The notes beneath the pieces are model-generated. The model searched no databases. It was not told the origin of the DNA and was given only the letters and a program-made list of their open reading frames with translations. From positions 2,908,001 through 2,972,000 of the forward strand of contig NZ_CP015455.1 of the NCBI RefSeq assembly GCF_001888165.1: DNA of 64,000 bases, read 5' to 3'. Positions within the stretch are counted from its first letter, which is position 1; the number at the start of each line of letters is the position of its first letter. Positions 63,821 through 64,000 of the stretch are shown piece by piece. The DNA is from Syntrophotalea acetylenica (lineage in GTDB: Bacteria; Desulfobacterota; Desulfuromonadia; Desulfuromonadales; Syntrophotaleaceae). The translations under genes were made by a program, and so were the position numbers.

Positions 63821-64000
63821 ATGCGAAACGTTCTAAAAAAAGGGAAAATCCGGCTTTTCAAAAAAAACAAATGGTTGCTGTTTGCTTCAGTATTCCTATT
63901 GCTTTTATCGCATGCAGGGCTGGTGAGCGGAGGCGATCTTTTGGTAACGGGCAGCGACACCTTCGCCTATCCAAGATCGAGGATCCCAGAGCCGATTTCC
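63821..64000 (+). CDS. N-terminal fragment of an exported protein (runs off right edge)
   Basis: The first 60 residues. A basic n-region (MRNVLKKGKIRLFKKNK) and a hydrophobic core (WLLFASVFLLLLSHAGLVS) form a signal peptide or anchor, followed by GGDLLVTGSDTFAYPRSRIP. Function unknown. The ATG at 63821 follows GAGGTGGGC. Confidence 0.6.
   Translation, partial: MRNVLKKGKIRLFKKNKWLLFASVFLLLLSHAGLVSGGDLLVTGSDTFAYPRSRIPEPIS

Noticed and set aside
63642-63836. Short plus-strand frame of 64 codons near the right end
   Set aside because: No ribosome-binding site or recognisable features, and it overlaps the better-supported start at 63821.

Overview
The window is about 64 kb of GC-rich chromosome from a Gram-negative, probably strictly anaerobic bacterium. 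Pointers are outer-membrane porins, a TonB/BtuB system, an Mla lipid-transport operon, a three-gene sdh/frdCAB-type operon, a tungsten-type aldehyde:ferredoxin oxidoreductase, B12-binding radical SAM proteins and several chemoreceptors. The combination resembles the Desulfuromonadia (Pelobacter/Desulfuromonas/Geobacter relatives). That placement is my inference; there is no rRNA or other marker gene here to prove it. I saw no tRNA, rRNA, CRISPR array, phage or IS element.

The notable region is about 2.3-32 kb. A four-gene cassette occurs twice (2371-7742 and 11172-16561): a TIGR02001/TorF-like porin, a PotD-like solute-binding lipoprotein, an ethanolamine ammonia-lyase in which EutB and EutC are fused behind a Sec signal peptide, and a multi-pass membrane protein of no family I recognise. 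Between the copies lies an AdoCbl riboswitch and a CobD-CobQ fusion whose PLP lysine is replaced by arginine. The second cassette runs straight into a BtuD/BtuF/BtuC-type ABC importer (4-bp overlap) and then into six genes in the order MoxR ATPase, DUF58, large membrane-anchored protein, VWA, small membrane protein, VWA. This is the layout of the mxaRSACKL genes that mature periplasmic methanol dehydrogenase, but no such dehydrogenase is present. Next come a riboswitch-controlled aldehyde:ferredoxin oxidoreductase, a MoaD-like protein, a second AdoCbl riboswitch with btuB, and tonB. Read together, this looks like an extracytoplasmic, cobalamin-dependent ethanolamine (or related amino-alcohol) deamination system with its own cofactor supply, a candidate maturation machine and an aldehyde sink.

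The rest is mostly housekeeping: an Mla operon (32-36.2 kb, minus strand), sdh/frdCAB (36.6-40 kb), a chemoreceptor, a CoxE/CoxD-like VWA/MoxR pair, a YjdF-like membrane protein, an Uup-type ABC-F ATPase, a frameshifted SGNH hydrolase, a NapH-like ferredoxin, an exported HAD protein, a radical SAM protein, an Rrf2 regulator, a SAM-I riboswitch with metX, carB without carA, a second chemoreceptor, a MATE transporter, a sulfotransferase, a PagL-like outer-membrane protein and a truncated exported protein at the right edge.

Three genes (MoxR, AOR, SGNH hydrolase) are each broken by one missing C in a C run. This looks more like a systematic base-calling error than three independent pseudogenes.
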